Origin: Rhodobacterales bacterium LSUCC0031
GTDB taxonomy: Bacteria > Pseudomonadota > Alphaproteobacteria > Rhodobacterales > Rhodobacteraceae
Reading direction: 5' to 3'
NCBI GenBank assembly: GCA_015689735.1
Contig: WVSP01000001.1
Coordinates: forward strand, 546,001 to 610,000
DNA length: 64,000 nucleotides
Shown: positions 52,892 through 63,325 of the stretch, in pieces
Layout: every line of letters starts with the position of its first letter
Numbering within the stretch: the stretch's first letter is position 1
Notes under the pieces: model-generated
Databases searched by the model: none
Told to the model about the DNA's origin: nothing
Seen by the model: the letters and a program-made list of their open reading frames with translations, nothing else
Made by a program: the position numbers and the translations under genes

Positions 52892-54129
52892 GGCGCTTTC
52901 CTCACGATCTTGTCGAAAAGCCCGCCGATCCCCTTGGGAAAGAACAGCGTGACCGCGACAAAGCCAAGGCCCAAGAGCACCAGCCACCAATCGGCCCACA
53001 TCAAGCGAAAGGCCCCGATCTCGATATTGGGCGCGCCGCCGCCCGTCAGCCAGCTTGACAGAAGCGACACGGTCGCAGCCCCGATCACCGCGCCGTAAAG
53101 CCGCCCGCGCCCGCCGATGGCGACCCAAACGGCCAGATAGATCGAGGCGATGGGGGCAAGCTCGGCGGGGTTGATGATGCCTGCTTGCGGGTAATATAGC
53201 GCCCCTGCGATGCCGGAGACGATGGCCGTGAGCGTGAAGACGAAGAGCTTGTAGCCTTCGACATTGTAGCCAAGGAAGCGCACCCGCGCCTCGTTGTCGC
53301 GAATGGCGCGGATGACCGAGCCGAACTTGCCCGATACGACCCAAGCAAACAGCAGATACCCTAAGCCGAGCGCCGTGGCCGAGGCCCAGAGGAACCACAC
53401 CGCCAGCACCGCTTGCGGCACATCAAGCAGACCGGGGATGTTCTGCAACCCCGACAGCCCGTTATTGCCGCGAAGCCCCGTATCGTTCTGAAACAGGTAA
53501 AGCGCCAAGGCGAGCGTCATGGCCTGCGTCAGGATCGACAGGTAAACCCCCGTTACCCGGCTGCGAAAGGCGAGCCAGCCAAAGACCAGCGCGAGTAGCC
53601 CTGGCACCGCCACCACCAGCGCCAGTTGCGCGGGCAGCGAATGGGCGAAGCTCCAGATCAGCGGCAATTCCGAACTGCCAACGACCCCGAAAATCTGGGC
53701 CGCGACCGCCTCGGACAGCTCCGCGTCGGTCGGCGGCAGCACGGCACCCGCCATGCTGTCGCGGATCACGATTTCCGTGCGCGCATACATCAGCCACATG
53801 CCGATGGCGTAGCCGCCCAGCCCAAAAAAGGCGAAATGGCCCAAGGACAGGATCCCGCAATAGCCCCAGACCACGTCCATCGCGATGGCGATCAGGCACA
53901 GGCATAATGTCATCCCAAGGATCTTGACCATCGAGGTCGAAAGCGCGCCGATGCCCAAGCCCTCGGACAGGACGCTGACGATCACGGTGAAGATCGTCAA
54001 AAGCCCCAGGAACCACGGGATCGAGGGGTTCTCGCGCAGGAAACTGCGCCGGGGCGGCGGTGACGCCTCGGCCCCTTGGGCAAGGATCGGGGGGGTGGCG
54101 GCGACGGGGGGGCGGTTGATCAGCGTCAT
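52888..54129 (-). CDS. urtC: Urea ABC transporter permease UrtC
   Basis: A 413-residue LivM-type permease with an extended cytoplasmic N-terminus and about nine helices. It shows WGYCGILSLGHFAFFGLGGY, RSRVTGVYLSILTQAMT and the ATPase-contact loop IRAIRDNEARVRFLGYNVE. Spacing of 4 bp to urtB upstream and overlap with urtD downstream place it in one operon. Confidence 0.95.
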   Translation of the reverse strand: MTLINRPPVAATPPILAQGAEASPPPRRSFLRENPSIPWFLGLLTIFTVIVSVLSEGLGIGALSTSMVKILGMTLCLCLIAIAMDVVWGYCGILSLGHFAFFGLGGYAIGMWLMYARTEIVIRDSMAGAVLPPTDAELSEAVAAQIFGVVGSSELPLIWSFAHSLPAQLALVVAVPGLLALVFGWLAFRSRVTGVYLSILTQAMTLALALYLFQNDTGLRGNNGLSGLQNIPGLLDVPQAVLAVWFLWASATALGLGYLLFAWVVSGKFGSVIRAIRDNEARVRFLGYNVEGYKLFVFTLTAIVSGIAGALYYPQAGIINPAELAPIASIYLAVWVAIGGRGRLYGAVIGAATVSLLSSWLTGGGAPNIEIGAFRLMWADWWLVLLGLGFVAVTLFFPKGIGGLFDKIVRKAP

Positions 54130-54133
54130 GGCG

Positions 54134-56086
54134 TCATTCCCCCGCCGCGCGGCCCTTGAGCGCGATGATACCGCGCGGCCGGAACTGGATGAACAAGATG
54201 ATGAACAGCACCATGTAGGTCTGGGCCGCCAGTGTGTTGGACGGGTTGAACCACTCGATCCCCTTTTGCAGGAAGCCGATCAGCCCCGCGCCTGCCAGTG
54301 TCCCCCAGACATTGCCGACACCGCCCACGACCACGGTCATAAAGCTTTGCACGATGTAATTGGCCCCCATTTCCGATGTGACCTGCGCGTAAAGCCCGAT
54401 GGCCACGCCCGCGACCCCTGCGATCCCCGAACCAAGGCCGAAGGTCAGCATGTTGATGCGGTCGGGGTTGATGCCCATGCTGGCTGCCATACCGGGGTTT
54501 TGCGTCACGGCCCGCACCTCGAGCCCCAGCCGTGTGCGCTTGAGCATGAGCAGTAAGGCCGCCAGAAAGATCAACGCCAATACAAAGATCGCCACCCGGA
54601 TCGTGCTGATCGAGACGACATCGTTAAGGCTGATCGCACCTGCCAGCCAATCGGGCGCGGTGAGCGGCCGGGCCTGCGTGCCAAAGATGTTCTTGGCCAA
54701 TTGCTGGAGCGCGATGGAAATGCCGAAGGTCGCAAGCAGCGTCTCGAGCGGCCTTGTATAAAGATGCCGGATCACCAGCCGCTCCATCGCCACCCCGGCG
54801 GCAAATGCGACAGCAAAGGCAAGTGGCAGCGCCACGATCAGGCTGACGGTGTAATCGGGGATGATTGTCTGAACGACGTAGCCCGTATAGGCGCCGATCA
54901 TGATGAACTCACCATGCGCCATGTTGATCACCCGCATCACGCCGAAGGTGATGGCAAGCCCGATGGCCGCGAGGAAAAAGATCGAGGCGAGCGACAGCGC
55001 GTCAAGCGAGATGGCGAGCCATTGAAACAAGGTCAGCCGCGTATCGGTCTGGTCAAGTGCCGCGCGGGCGGCATCGGTCACTGCCGGGTCGGGTTCAAGA
55101 TAGGCGTCGAAGAACACAAAGTCTGCAAGTGTCGCGGCGATCTCGGCCTCGCCCACCAGCGGAGGGACCAACCCTTGCGCCACGAGCGCGTCATGGGCCG
55201 TGGCGCGCAATTCAGGGTCCGCCATGCGGTGCGTGGGCAGGCCGCCCACCATGCCGTCGGCCACATGCGCCAACAGCGCATCGCGGATGCTGTTGCGGTC
55301 GGCGCGCCCAGGCACAAGGCCATCAGCGACGAGCCGATCATAGGCCTCCTCGGGCCTCAGGTCTTGGCCAGGGATCAAAACCCGCGCGATATTGCGATCT
55401 TGCGGCAGGGTGGGAGCAAAACCTTGCTCGGTCGCAAGGATCTGGTTCAGCATCCGCCTTGCCTCGGTCGAGACATCGCCGCCGAGTGCGCGGATGGCGG
55501 CAATCCGGGTGTCGGGATCGGGGGCGAAGCGTGCATTTAGAAGGGCCAACAGCCGTTCCTTGCGCGCGCGAATATCGGCGTCAGCTTCATCGGGGATCGC
55601 GGCCTGAAGCAGTGGAATTTGTTCAGCATCGGGGCTGCGCCCAATCGCCTCTAGTGCGGCAAGCCTGCGGGCGGGGTCAGGGGCGGACAATTCGAAACGT
55701 ACAAGGGCCGCCCCGATCTCGCGGCGCACACCAGCATTGGGGCGGATGGCGGTCACATCGCGGCTGGCAACGCGGGCGGCCTCGACACCGGTATCAACAT
55801 CGATCAGGGCCAGTTGGCGGCCCTCCACCTCGGTTGCATAGAAAAATAGCCCTGTAGCGGGGTCTTCGACCAAAGCGCGCTCTTGCCATTGGCGTAGGAA
55901 TGCATCGGTCCCGGGTGCATCGGCCGCCAGCAGCGCCGTGATCACCTCACCCACCGTCCCGCGCGAAGGGTTGGCGACATCCTCCCTGTTGGCTTGTAGC
56001 ACATCTTGCAACGGGGTCTGCGCGGCAAGGGGGGCGGCGATCCCCAAACACAGGATGAGCGCCAAAAGGCGGGCGAGAAAGGGCAT
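54134..56086 (-). CDS. urtB: Urea ABC transporter permease UrtB with long periplasmic N-terminal domain
   Basis: About 650 residues: signal-like segment (LARLLALILCLGIAAPLAAQ), a ~330-residue exported region with HEAT-like helical repeats (ARRLAALEAIGRSPDAEQI, DTRIAAIRALGGDVS), then a LivH-type permease domain from about residue 360 with GLAITFGVMRVINMAHGEFI. This extended form is usual for UrtB in proteobacteria. An alternative ATG 21 bp upstream would add seven residues. It transports urea with UrtC, UrtD and UrtE. Confidence 0.93.
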   Translation of the reverse strand: MPFLARLLALILCLGIAAPLAAQTPLQDVLQANREDVANPSRGTVGEVITALLAADAPGTDAFLRQWQERALVEDPATGLFFYATEVEGRQLALIDVDTGVEAARVASRDVTAIRPNAGVRREIGAALVRFELSAPDPARRLAALEAIGRSPDAEQIPLLQAAIPDEADADIRARKERLLALLNARFAPDPDTRIAAIRALGGDVSTEARRMLNQILATEQGFAPTLPQDRNIARVLIPGQDLRPEEAYDRLVADGLVPGRADRNSIRDALLAHVADGMVGGLPTHRMADPELRATAHDALVAQGLVPPLVGEAEIAATLADFVFFDAYLEPDPAVTDAARAALDQTDTRLTLFQWLAISLDALSLASIFFLAAIGLAITFGVMRVINMAHGEFIMIGAYTGYVVQTIIPDYTVSLIVALPLAFAVAFAAGVAMERLVIRHLYTRPLETLLATFGISIALQQLAKNIFGTQARPLTAPDWLAGAISLNDVVSISTIRVAIFVLALIFLAALLLMLKRTRLGLEVRAVTQNPGMAASMGINPDRINMLTFGLGSGIAGVAGVAIGLYAQVTSEMGANYIVQSFMTVVVGGVGNVWGTLAGAGLIGFLQKGIEWFNPSNTLAAQTYMVLFIILFIQFRPRGIIALKGRAAGE

Positions 56087-56155
56087 GATCTTGGGGCCTT
56101 TGGTCATCGGTCGGGTAGGGGATGCGCGCGCCGTGCCCGCGCATCCCCAGATCGC

Positions 56156-57433
56156 TCAGTAGTTCGATGTCAGCTGAACGCAGGTCGATGTCGCGGTGTC
56201 ATACATGCCGCAGCCCAGCGTTTCCCAATCCGAGGTCAGCGTCGCGCTTTCCGGTAGGAAAGGCGTCCATGCCGCGCCCGGCACTTCGGTCGTCTGGCTG
56301 ATGATGTCGAACTGCCCATCGGCGCGGATTTCACCGATCAGGACGGGCTTGGACAGATGGTGGTTGGGTAGCATAACGGCCGTGCCGCCGGTCAGGTTCG
56401 GAAACTCCTGTCCCCACATCGCCGCGCGCACCGCATCCACATCGGTTGTGCCTGCCTCTGTCACAGCGTTCACCCACATGTTGAAGCCGATGTAATGGGC
56501 TTCCATCGGGTCATTGGTGGGCCGTGCCGTGTCGCCGATAAAGGCGTGCCATGCTGCGATGAAAGCCTCGTTCTCCGGCGTGTCAGCCGACATGAAGTAG
56601 TTCCACGCCGCCAGATGCCCCACCAGCCGCGAGGTATCGAGGCCTGAGAGTTCCTCTTCGCCGACCGAGAAGGCGACAACGGGGATATCATCGGCGCTGA
56701 CACCTTGGGCGGCCAATTCGGTGTAGAAACCGATATTGGCGTCGCCATTGATGGTCGAGATCACGCCGACCTGTTCGCCGCCCGCACCCAGCGCTACCAC
56801 ATCCGATACAATCGTGGACCAGTCGCTATGCCCAAAGGGCGTGTAGTTCACGAAGATGTTCTCGGGCGCGATGCCCTTGCTGAGTAGATATGCCTCGAGA
56901 ATCGCGTTGGTCGTGCGGGGATAGACGTAATCGGTGCCTAAGAGCGCAAAGCTCGTGACGCCAAGCTCTTCAAGGTAGTAATCGACCGCCGGGATCGCCT
57001 GCTGGTTCGGGGCGGCACCTGTGTAGAACACATTGCGCGAGCTTTCCTGGCCTTCGTATTGGACTGGGTAGAACATCAGCCCGTTGAGTTCTTCTAAAAC
57101 GGGAAGAACCGATTTCCGGCTCACCGATGTCCAGGCGCCGAAAATCACATCGACTTCGGACACGGTCAGCAGCTCACGCGCGCGCTCGGCGAACAGCGGC
57201 CAATCCGAGGCCGGATCGACGACGACCGGCTCGATCTGGCAGCCCAAAAGGCCACCAGCGGCGTTTTGTTGTTCGACAAGCATCAGCATCACATCGCGCA
57301 GCGTGGTTTCCGAGATCGCCATGCTACCTGAGAGCGAATGCAGAACGCCGATCTTGATGGGGCAGTCCGCCAAGGCGGGGGAGGAGAGCAAAGCCAATGC
57401 CGTGGCCGATGCGAGGAGGGGTTTGAAGGCCAT
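56156..57433 (-). CDS. urtA: Urea ABC transporter substrate-binding protein UrtA
   Basis: A 425-residue periplasmic binding protein with a cleaved signal peptide (ALA/DC near residue 22). UrtA hallmarks are KIGVLHSLSGSMAISE, FGAWTSVSRKSVLPV, LNGLMFYPVQYEGQE and NHHLSKPVLIGEI. First gene of urtABCDE. The ATG giving MAFKPLLAS was chosen; upstream frame is not supported by a ribosome binding site. In related bacteria the operon is induced by nitrogen limitation, but no sigma-54 promoter was recognised here. Confidence 0.96.
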   Translation of the reverse strand: MAFKPLLASATALALLSSPALADCPIKIGVLHSLSGSMAISETTLRDVMLMLVEQQNAAGGLLGCQIEPVVVDPASDWPLFAERARELLTVSEVDVIFGAWTSVSRKSVLPVLEELNGLMFYPVQYEGQESSRNVFYTGAAPNQQAIPAVDYYLEELGVTSFALLGTDYVYPRTTNAILEAYLLSKGIAPENIFVNYTPFGHSDWSTIVSDVVALGAGGEQVGVISTINGDANIGFYTELAAQGVSADDIPVVAFSVGEEELSGLDTSRLVGHLAAWNYFMSADTPENEAFIAAWHAFIGDTARPTNDPMEAHYIGFNMWVNAVTEAGTTDVDAVRAAMWGQEFPNLTGGTAVMLPNHHLSKPVLIGEIRADGQFDIISQTTEVPGAAWTPFLPESATLTSDWETLGCGMYDTATSTCVQLTSNY

Positions 57434-57814
57434 TTTACGCAGTTTCCCTAGGTGGTGCTGCGCGTCAGCGGCGCGAAAGGCTTGCTTTTGCAAGCGTTCC
57501 ACCCCATGTCCGGCGGGCAGCAGATCATGTTGTGACTGCCCGGCTGTTTCTTTCTTGCAGGAATGGTGCAGCCGGGCGGTGTTCATGCCGGGGCAGTCCC
57601 GGCGCGCTCAGGCTGTCGGCCCGCAGGATCATTCTACAACCCCCACCGGCTTAATCCGCGCCGCTGTCGTCACGCGACACGCTGGGCTGCATGAATATTG
57701 TGCAGTTGCAGCATCGCCGATGAAAAATGCGGCGCATGCAAATGTGCTGAGATTTTTGCAAATGAAACCAACGACGCCGAGGCTGGAATCACGCACCTTG
57801 AATACGGCGCAAGT
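57434..57814. other. 381-bp upstream region of urtA
   Basis: No gene was recognised. Two dyads are present: GCTTGC-TTTT-GCAAGC (57480-57495), and GCCCGGCTG/CAGCCGGGC around 22 bases (57538-57577), extendable to 12 bp with one G-T pair. These probably belong to the urtA leader or to the 3' end of the phosphatase transcript. An AT-rich patch at 57690-57780 could carry the promoter. Confidence 0.4.
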
Positions 57815-58486
57815 TTAGCGGCCCGCCATGCCGTCAAAGCGCGCCTGAAGATCGGCAGCATCGTAATGATGCGTGACCCAATGGGCGAAATCGTGCTGTC
57901 CCGAGGCCGCGAAATCGTCCAGCAGCATGTCAAGCACGCCAGCTTTCAGAAAATGCGCATGTAGGTAGCGAAGCGATAACATGCGGCGCGCAACCGCCAA
58001 GGGCTGATCTTCAATCACCATGAGGTAGATCGCACTGGCAAGCCCGGTGCGGTCAGCCCCCGATTTGCAATGGATCAAGATCGGGCGGTCGAGCTTACGG
58101 AACAGATCAATCAATGTTTCCAATGTCTCGCGTTGCGGTGCCGCGGCCGAGCGCATGGGGATGGCGTGAAGGCCGATTGCATGACGCGCGCAGGCTTCTT
58201 GTTCAAGCAAGAGCCATGGGGTCGTGGTGTCGCCGCGCAAAGTGATGATATGGGCAAGGCCCATTTCCGACAGCTTGGCAATCCGGGCAGCATCGGGATA
58301 GTTCGATCGCCAAACACCCGGTGCGATCTGGTGCTGGTTGTGCCAGACAGACCGCAAAATGCCGTGATCATGCCAGCGCATGAAATGCAACACGCGGCGC
58401 CGCCCCTTGGCGGTCGAGATATCCTCAGGGCGTTTTGGGCGCAGGTATTGGCGCCAAAGCTGTCGCAGCTTGTTCTTTTGCACCAT
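57815..58486 (-). CDS. Tyrosine/dual-specificity phosphatase family protein
   Basis: A 223-residue cytoplasmic phosphatase. The catalytic P-loop HCKSGADRTG (about residues 138-147) contains the Cys-x5-Arg active site; an aspartate-bearing region lies upstream. The N-terminal WRSNYPDAARIAKLSEMGLAHIITLRG is typical of prokaryotic DSP-like proteins. It is divergent from icd. The substrate, protein or phosphoinositide-like, is unknown. Confidence 0.82.
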   Translation of the reverse strand: MVQKNKLRQLWRQYLRPKRPEDISTAKGRRRVLHFMRWHDHGILRSVWHNQHQIAPGVWRSNYPDAARIAKLSEMGLAHIITLRGDTTTPWLLLEQEACARHAIGLHAIPMRSAAAPQRETLETLIDLFRKLDRPILIHCKSGADRTGLASAIYLMVIEDQPLAVARRMLSLRYLHAHFLKAGVLDMLLDDFAASGQHDFAHWVTHHYDAADLQARFDGMAGR

Positions 58487-58690
58487 CTTTACCGAATTAC
58501 GCCCCGTTTCCGTGATGCTCGCAGCCTTGCCCGTCCCGCTTACGCGGTTGTCGCCGTAATGGCCAGTCTCGCGATTGGTGTAATCGCAGGGTGCGCGGCA
58601 ACTCGTCTCGCTTGGCGGGCTGTCGCGGCTGTGGACGTCCTGCTGTTTGTGTACTATTGCATACCAAACTTTGAGCCCCTGGGGATTGCC

Positions 58691-60898
58691 ATGACCGACC
58701 AGTTCGACGCCGATATCATCATCACCAAGGTCGACGAAGCGCCCGAGCTTGCCTCGGCCTCGCTTTTGCCGATTGTTCGCAGCTTTGCAGCCGCAGCCGA
58801 TGTCAGCATCGGCATTGGCGACATCTCGCTTGCGGGCCGTATTCTAGCGGCCTTTCCCGAGCATCTGAGCGCCGATCAGCGTGTCGCGGATGATCTGGCG
58901 ATCCTTGGCGATCTGGTCAAGACGCCTGCGGCGAATGTCGTCAAGCTGCCCAATATCTCGGCCTCGGTGCCGCAGCTTGTTGCCGCGATCAAGGAATTGC
59001 AGGGCCAAGGCTATGGCGTGCCTGATTATCCAGAAGCGCCAAGCAATGAGGCAGAGAAAGCGGTGCGCGCAAAGTATGACGCGATCAAGGGCTCGGCTGT
59101 GAACCCGGTGCTGCGCGAAGGCAATTCTGACCGCCGCGCGGCCAAGGCAGTTAAATCCTATGCCCAAGCCAACCCGCACCGCATGGGCGATTGGACAACC
59201 GATAGCAAAACGCGCGTTGCCGCAATGTCGGGCGGTGATTTCCGCTCAAACGAGGCGTCGGCCACACTGCCCAAGGCGGCGGCGGCCAAGATCGTGTTGA
59301 AGGCCGCCGATGGCGGCACGCATGTCCTGAAGGAAAACATCACCTATCCCGCTGGCACCGTGGTTGATGCGACCTTCATGAGCGCAAAGGCGCTGCAAGA
59401 TTTTCTGGCAGCCGAGATCGATCGCACCAAAGCCGAGGGGATACTGTTCTCGCTGCATCTGAAAGCCACGATGATGAAGGTCTCGGACCCGATCATTTTT
59501 GGCCATGGCGTGCGTGCCTATCTTGCCCCCGTCTTTGTCGAGTTCGGCGACAAGATGAAAGCACTGGGTGTAAACCCGAATTCGGGTCTTGGCGACCTGC
59601 TTGAGCGGGTCAAGGGTGATGCGCAGATCATGGCGGCGATCGACGCCTGCATGGCCACCCGCCCGCCGCTTTACATGGTCGATAGCGATCGCGGCATCAC
59701 CAATTTGCACGTTCCCTCGGACGTTATCATCGACGCCTCGATGCCCGCGCTGATCCGCGCCGGTGGCAAGGGCTGGGGGCCGGACGGCCGCGAACATGAC
59801 GCGGTCTGTGTCATCCCCGATGATTCTTACGCGCCTGTCTATGATGAAACGATCAAGTTCTTCAAAGCCAACGGTAAGCTGAACCCCGCCACCGCAGGGA
59901 CGGTACAGAATATCGGGCTGATGGCGCAAAAAGCCGAGGAATATGGCAGCCATCCCACCACCTTCGAGATTGCGCAAGCGGGTGTGGTGCAGATGATCCT
60001 CGATGACGGCACGGTGCTGCACGAACATGCGGTCCAGGCCGGTGATATCTGGCGGTCGGCGTCGACCCGCAAGGCCCCGATCGAGGATTGGGTGAACCTC
60101 GCCATCGACCGCCAGCGCGCTGAGGGGTGCCGGGCGATCTTCTGGCTTGATGAGACGCGCGCCCATGACGCTGAATTGATCGCCTATGTGAAACCGATCC
60201 TTGCGGCCAAGGGTGTTGCCCACCTGTTCGAGATCATGGACCCGCGCGCGGCAACCCGTGCCAGCCTCGAGACGATCACCGAAGGCAAGAATTGTATCGC
60301 GATCACCGGCAATGTGCTGCGCGACTACCTGACTGACCTCTTCCCGATCCTTGAGCTTGCGACCTCGGCCAAGATGCTGTCGATCGTCAAGCTGATGCAG
60401 GGCGGTGGTCTGTTCGAGACAGGCGCGGGCGGATCCGCGCCCAAGCATGTGCAGCAGCTTCAGGGTGAGAACCATCTGCGCTGGGATAGCTTGGGCGAAT
60501 TCTGTGCGCTTGGTGAAAGTTTCAAGTTCTTGGCCGATGCCAAGGCCAATGAAAAGGCACGCGTACTTGGCAATGCGATCGATGCGGCGACCCAAGGAGT
60601 CCTGGATCATGACCGCTCGCCGGGTCGCAAGGCAGGCGAGCCGGACAATCGCGATAGCCACTACTGGTTTGCCCGCTATTGGGCCGAGGCGCTGGCGGCA
60701 CAAAACGATGATGCCCAACTGGCCGCCCACTTTGCTCCGATTGCCAAAGCGCTGGCTGAGAATGAGTCCAAGATCCTCGCCGAATTGCACGCCGCGCGCG
60801 GACAGGCGGTCGATACAGGCGGCTACTACCACAATGATCCGGTGAAAACGGCCGCGATCATGCGCCCATCGGCCACGATGAACGCGATCATCGGCTAA
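58691..60898 (+). CDS. icd: Monomeric NADP-dependent isocitrate dehydrogenase
   Basis: A 735-residue enzyme of the monomeric IDH family that oxidises isocitrate to 2-oxoglutarate in the TCA cycle, giving NADPH. Family markers are [36 protein letters not shown], substrate-binding [35 protein letters not shown]-type metal/substrate region (near residue 335-360), and [15 protein letters not shown] near the end. Not related in sequence to the homodimeric Icd. ATG with GGGGATTGCC in front. A weak terminator follows. Confidence 0.96.
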   Translation: MTDQFDADIIITKVDEAPELASASLLPIVRSFAAAADVSIGIGDISLAGRILAAFPEHLSADQRVADDLAILGDLVKTPAANVVKLPNISASVPQLVAAIKELQGQGYGVPDYPEAPSNEAEKAVRAKYDAIKGSAVNPVLREGNSDRRAAKAVKSYAQANPHRMGDWTTDSKTRVAAMSGGDFRSNEASATLPKAAAAKIVLKAADGGTHVLKENITYPAGTVVDATFMSAKALQDFLAAEIDRTKAEGILFSLHLKATMMKVSDPIIFGHGVRAYLAPVFVEFGDKMKALGVNPNSGLGDLLERVKGDAQIMAAIDACMATRPPLYMVDSDRGITNLHVPSDVIIDASMPALIRAGGKGWGPDGREHDAVCVIPDDSYAPVYDETIKFFKANGKLNPATAGTVQNIGLMAQKAEEYGSHPTTFEIAQAGVVQMILDDGTVLHEHAVQAGDIWRSASTRKAPIEDWVNLAIDRQRAEGCRAIFWLDETRAHDAELIAYVKPILAAKGVAHLFEIMDPRAATRASLETITEGKNCIAITGNVLRDYLTDLFPILELATSAKMLSIVKLMQGGGLFETGAGGSAPKHVQQLQGENHLRWDSLGEFCALGESFKFLADAKANEKARVLGNAIDAATQGVLDHDRSPGRKAGEPDNRDSHYWFARYWAEALAAQNDDAQLAAHFAPIAKALAENESKILAELHAARGQAVDTGGYYHNDPVKTAAIMRPSATMNAIIG

Positions 60899-60924
60899 GT
60901 CCGGCGAACGCTCCAGCGGCGAAA

Positions 60925-60948
60925 GCTCCGGCATTTGCCGGGGCCTTT
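60925..60948 (+). terminator. Probable terminator after icd
   Basis: A 9-bp stem (GCTCCGGCA / TGCCGGGGC, one G-T pair) with a two-base loop, followed by CTTT. The T-run is short, so efficiency is uncertain. Confidence 0.5.
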
Positions 60949-60961
60949 GTCGTGAGGGCGG

Positions 60962-61822
60962 TCATCGTGACGGCAAGGGGATGACCATGCCGTCATGGCC
61001 GATATCGAGCGCACCCTGCCATGTTTGGCGCACGGCTTCGTGCCAATCCGCCGGGCCAAAGGCCGGGTCATCGGCCGGTACCAAGTGGTGCAACACTAAA
61101 CGCCCCACTTGAGCTTGTGTCGCGATCTGACCCGCTTGTGCTGCTGTAGAATGGCTTGCCATGATATGCTGGCGCAGCTTTTCTCCGCCATTGCTGCGGG
61201 TCACCAGCGCATCGACGCCGTCAGGCAAAAGCGCTTCATGCACCAGCACATCGGCACCTTGGACGAAATCGGCCAAGGGCGGAAAGAATCGCGTATCGGC
61301 CGAGAAGGCGATCGAAGCCGATGCATCGAAACGCAGCGCGAAGCAATCGGTCACGGGCGGGTGTTCGACCCGGCATGCGCCGACACGCATACCGCCTTCG
61401 TCAAGGACAAGACCGGGGCCATATTCGATGACTGTGACCAGATCCGAGAGCGGGATGCGTCCCTCGTCGCGGACCCGGATATCGCAGTCAAAGGCCATTG
61501 AGGCCATGAACCCCTCCCACAGCGCGCGCGTGCCAATAGGCCCGAAGATACGCAATGGCTGTTTGAGGCCCGTGGTCCACGCCGTATGCACCAGCCCGCC
61601 CAATTCCAGCACATGATCGGAATGCAAGTGGGTGATGAAGATCAGCGAGAGTTGCCGCAGATCAAGCCCGGCATTCACTGCCGCGCGCGTCACCCCAAGC
61701 CCACAGTCCACGATCATCGGCCGCCCCCGAAGCCATAGCAGGCTAGACGTCGGCATCGGCCCGCCGGGGCGCACCGCCGGTCCGCCCTTGGTGCCAAGCA
61801 AGATCAAGCGGTCTTGTTCCAT
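60962..61822 (-). CDS. Metallo-beta-lactamase-fold hydrolase (RNase Z/arylsulfatase-like)
   Basis: A 286-residue MBL-fold enzyme. The zinc motif is ITHLHSDHVLELGGL (about residues 62-76), with later ligand regions FSADTRFFPPL (about 172) and MASHSTAAQAGQIA and the closing histidine in LVLHHLVPADD. The layout resembles RNase Z-like and alkylsulfatase-like hydrolases with no tRNA-binding arm. It is convergent with icd. Reaction unknown. Confidence 0.82.
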   Translation of the reverse strand: MEQDRLILLGTKGGPAVRPGGPMPTSSLLWLRGRPMIVDCGLGVTRAAVNAGLDLRQLSLIFITHLHSDHVLELGGLVHTAWTTGLKQPLRIFGPIGTRALWEGFMASMAFDCDIRVRDEGRIPLSDLVTVIEYGPGLVLDEGGMRVGACRVEHPPVTDCFALRFDASASIAFSADTRFFPPLADFVQGADVLVHEALLPDGVDALVTRSNGGEKLRQHIMASHSTAAQAGQIATQAQVGRLVLHHLVPADDPAFGPADWHEAVRQTWQGALDIGHDGMVIPLPSR

Positions 61823-61921
61823 GCATCACCTCCATCCTCAGCCATTATGCTGCACGCCAAGGGAAAGAGGGCAAGACTGTCTTGCGAGTTTGAAAGACAG
61901 TCGGCGCGTGTAGAAGGTGTT

Positions 61922-61997
<76 letters not shown>

Positions 61998-62138
61998 GAG
62001 ATCAAGGGTATGTCTCCCTTGCGAGTGGTCGGCGGTGTAAGCGAGGGCGGTAGCCTGTGCAAGGGAAAAATCGTGTGTTTCCCGGCCCAATTCACCGCCC
62101 TCGATGGTTGTCAGATCATTGCGGCGCGCCGCAGGTAA

Positions 62139-62477
62139 TCAGTCTTCGTCGCCGGGGCCTGCGACATCGGCGAGGTCGTCAAGCGCGACTGTATCGCCAT
62201 CATCGTCATCGTCGAGCACATCATCATCAAGCTCGACATCAGCGTCATCATCGAGTTCGATATCATCATCAAGGACGAGATCATCATCATCCATGATCGC
62301 CTCTTTCGCGACCTTCTTGTCGGCTTTGCTGGCGACAAGGCCACGGCCCGGCTTGGCGGCGTCGATATCGACAACCTCGCCGGTATAGGGGCTGATGATG
62401 GGCTTGCGGTTCAGATCGTAGAACCGTTTGCCGGTCGTGGGACAGACGCGTTTGACGCCCCATTCCTCTTTGGGCAT
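62139..62477 (-). CDS. TIGR02300 / FYDLN-acid domain protein
   Basis: A 112-residue protein with the family start GVKRVCPTTGKRFYDLNRKPIISPYTGE and a very acidic C-terminal half made of Asp and a few Leu/Val. This conserved alphaproteobacterial family has one zinc-ribbon-like CP site at the N-terminus; only one cysteine is present here. Function is unknown. It is divergent from the metallopeptidase gene. Confidence 0.92.
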   Translation of the reverse strand: MPKEEWGVKRVCPTTGKRFYDLNRKPIISPYTGEVVDIDAAKPGRGLVASKADKKVAKEAIMDDDDLVLDDDIELDDDADVELDDDVLDDDDDGDTVALDDLADVAGPGDED

Positions 62478-62596
62478 GAAACCCCCTTCAAAGAAGTCTT
62501 CGGTATCGCTGGATGCGGTCCTCTGCCATAGTAGCGTGATGCTGTAAACCCCGTATGCTTGGCGACGACTGCCGCTTGCTCAGGACGATCGATCTG

Positions 62597-63325
62597 GTGA
62601 CGAAAAAACGCCTTTCGACCCATATTCTTCCCGGCGACCCGCCGGTTGAGATTGCGCTCAAACGCTCGCACCGTGCGACTCGGTTCAGCTTGCGTGTCTC
62701 GCGCGCCGATGGGCGTGTGAGCCTGTCCTTGCCGGTTTGGGCGCCCGAGACCGAAGCCTTGGCCTTTCTGCGCGCCCGCGAGGCATGGCTACGGGGGCAT
62801 CTGGCTCATGCCTTAGCTGTGCAAAGCGCGCAGATCGGGGCTTGGGTGCCGATATGTGGCACTCCGCGTGAGGTGGTCGCTGGCCAAAGCCGCGCCACCC
62901 GTTTTCGCGATGGTCGGATCGAAGTGCCTGATGGGCCGCGTGCAGGCCCGCGCATCCGTGCGCTTCTGGCGGCCTTGGCGCGTGAGCGGCTGACCCAAGC
63001 CGCGCAGCTACATGCCGCAAAGCTTGGTCGCGACATCGGGCGCATCACCTTGCGCGACCCGCGCAGCAGATGGGGCAGTTGCACATCCAAAGGCGATCTG
63101 ATGTTTTCTTGGCGGTTGATCATGGCGCCCTCGGCGGTGCTGGATTACGTCGCCGCCCACGAGGTCGCCCATCTGGCCGAGATGAACCATTCCGCTGCTT
63201 TTTGGCAGGTTTGCCAGCATCTCAGGCCAGATTACGAGATCCATCGCGCATGGTTGAAACGGCATGGCGCAACATTGCTGGCTTGGCGCTTCGATACCAT
63301 GCAGGAGCCGCCATCATGCAAATGA
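62597..63325 (+). CDS. YgjP-like (DUF45/SprT-related) zinc metallopeptidase
   Basis: A 242-residue protein of the YgjP-like family. The zinc-binding motif is HEVAHLAEMNHSAAFW (about residues 193-208), with the preceding RWGSCTSKGDLMFSWRL typical of the family. The GTG start at 62597 was preferred because AGGA lies about ten bases upstream; an ATG 42 bp earlier lacks a ribosome binding site. The last 10 bp overlap the GntR gene. The cellular substrate is not known. Confidence 0.85.
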   Translation: MTKKRLSTHILPGDPPVEIALKRSHRATRFSLRVSRADGRVSLSLPVWAPETEALAFLRAREAWLRGHLAHALAVQSAQIGAWVPICGTPREVVAGQSRATRFRDGRIEVPDGPRAGPRIRALLAALARERLTQAAQLHAAKLGRDIGRITLRDPRSRWGSCTSKGDLMFSWRLIMAPSAVLDYVAAHEVAHLAEMNHSAAFWQVCQHLRPDYEIHRAWLKRHGATLLAWRFDTMQEPPSCK

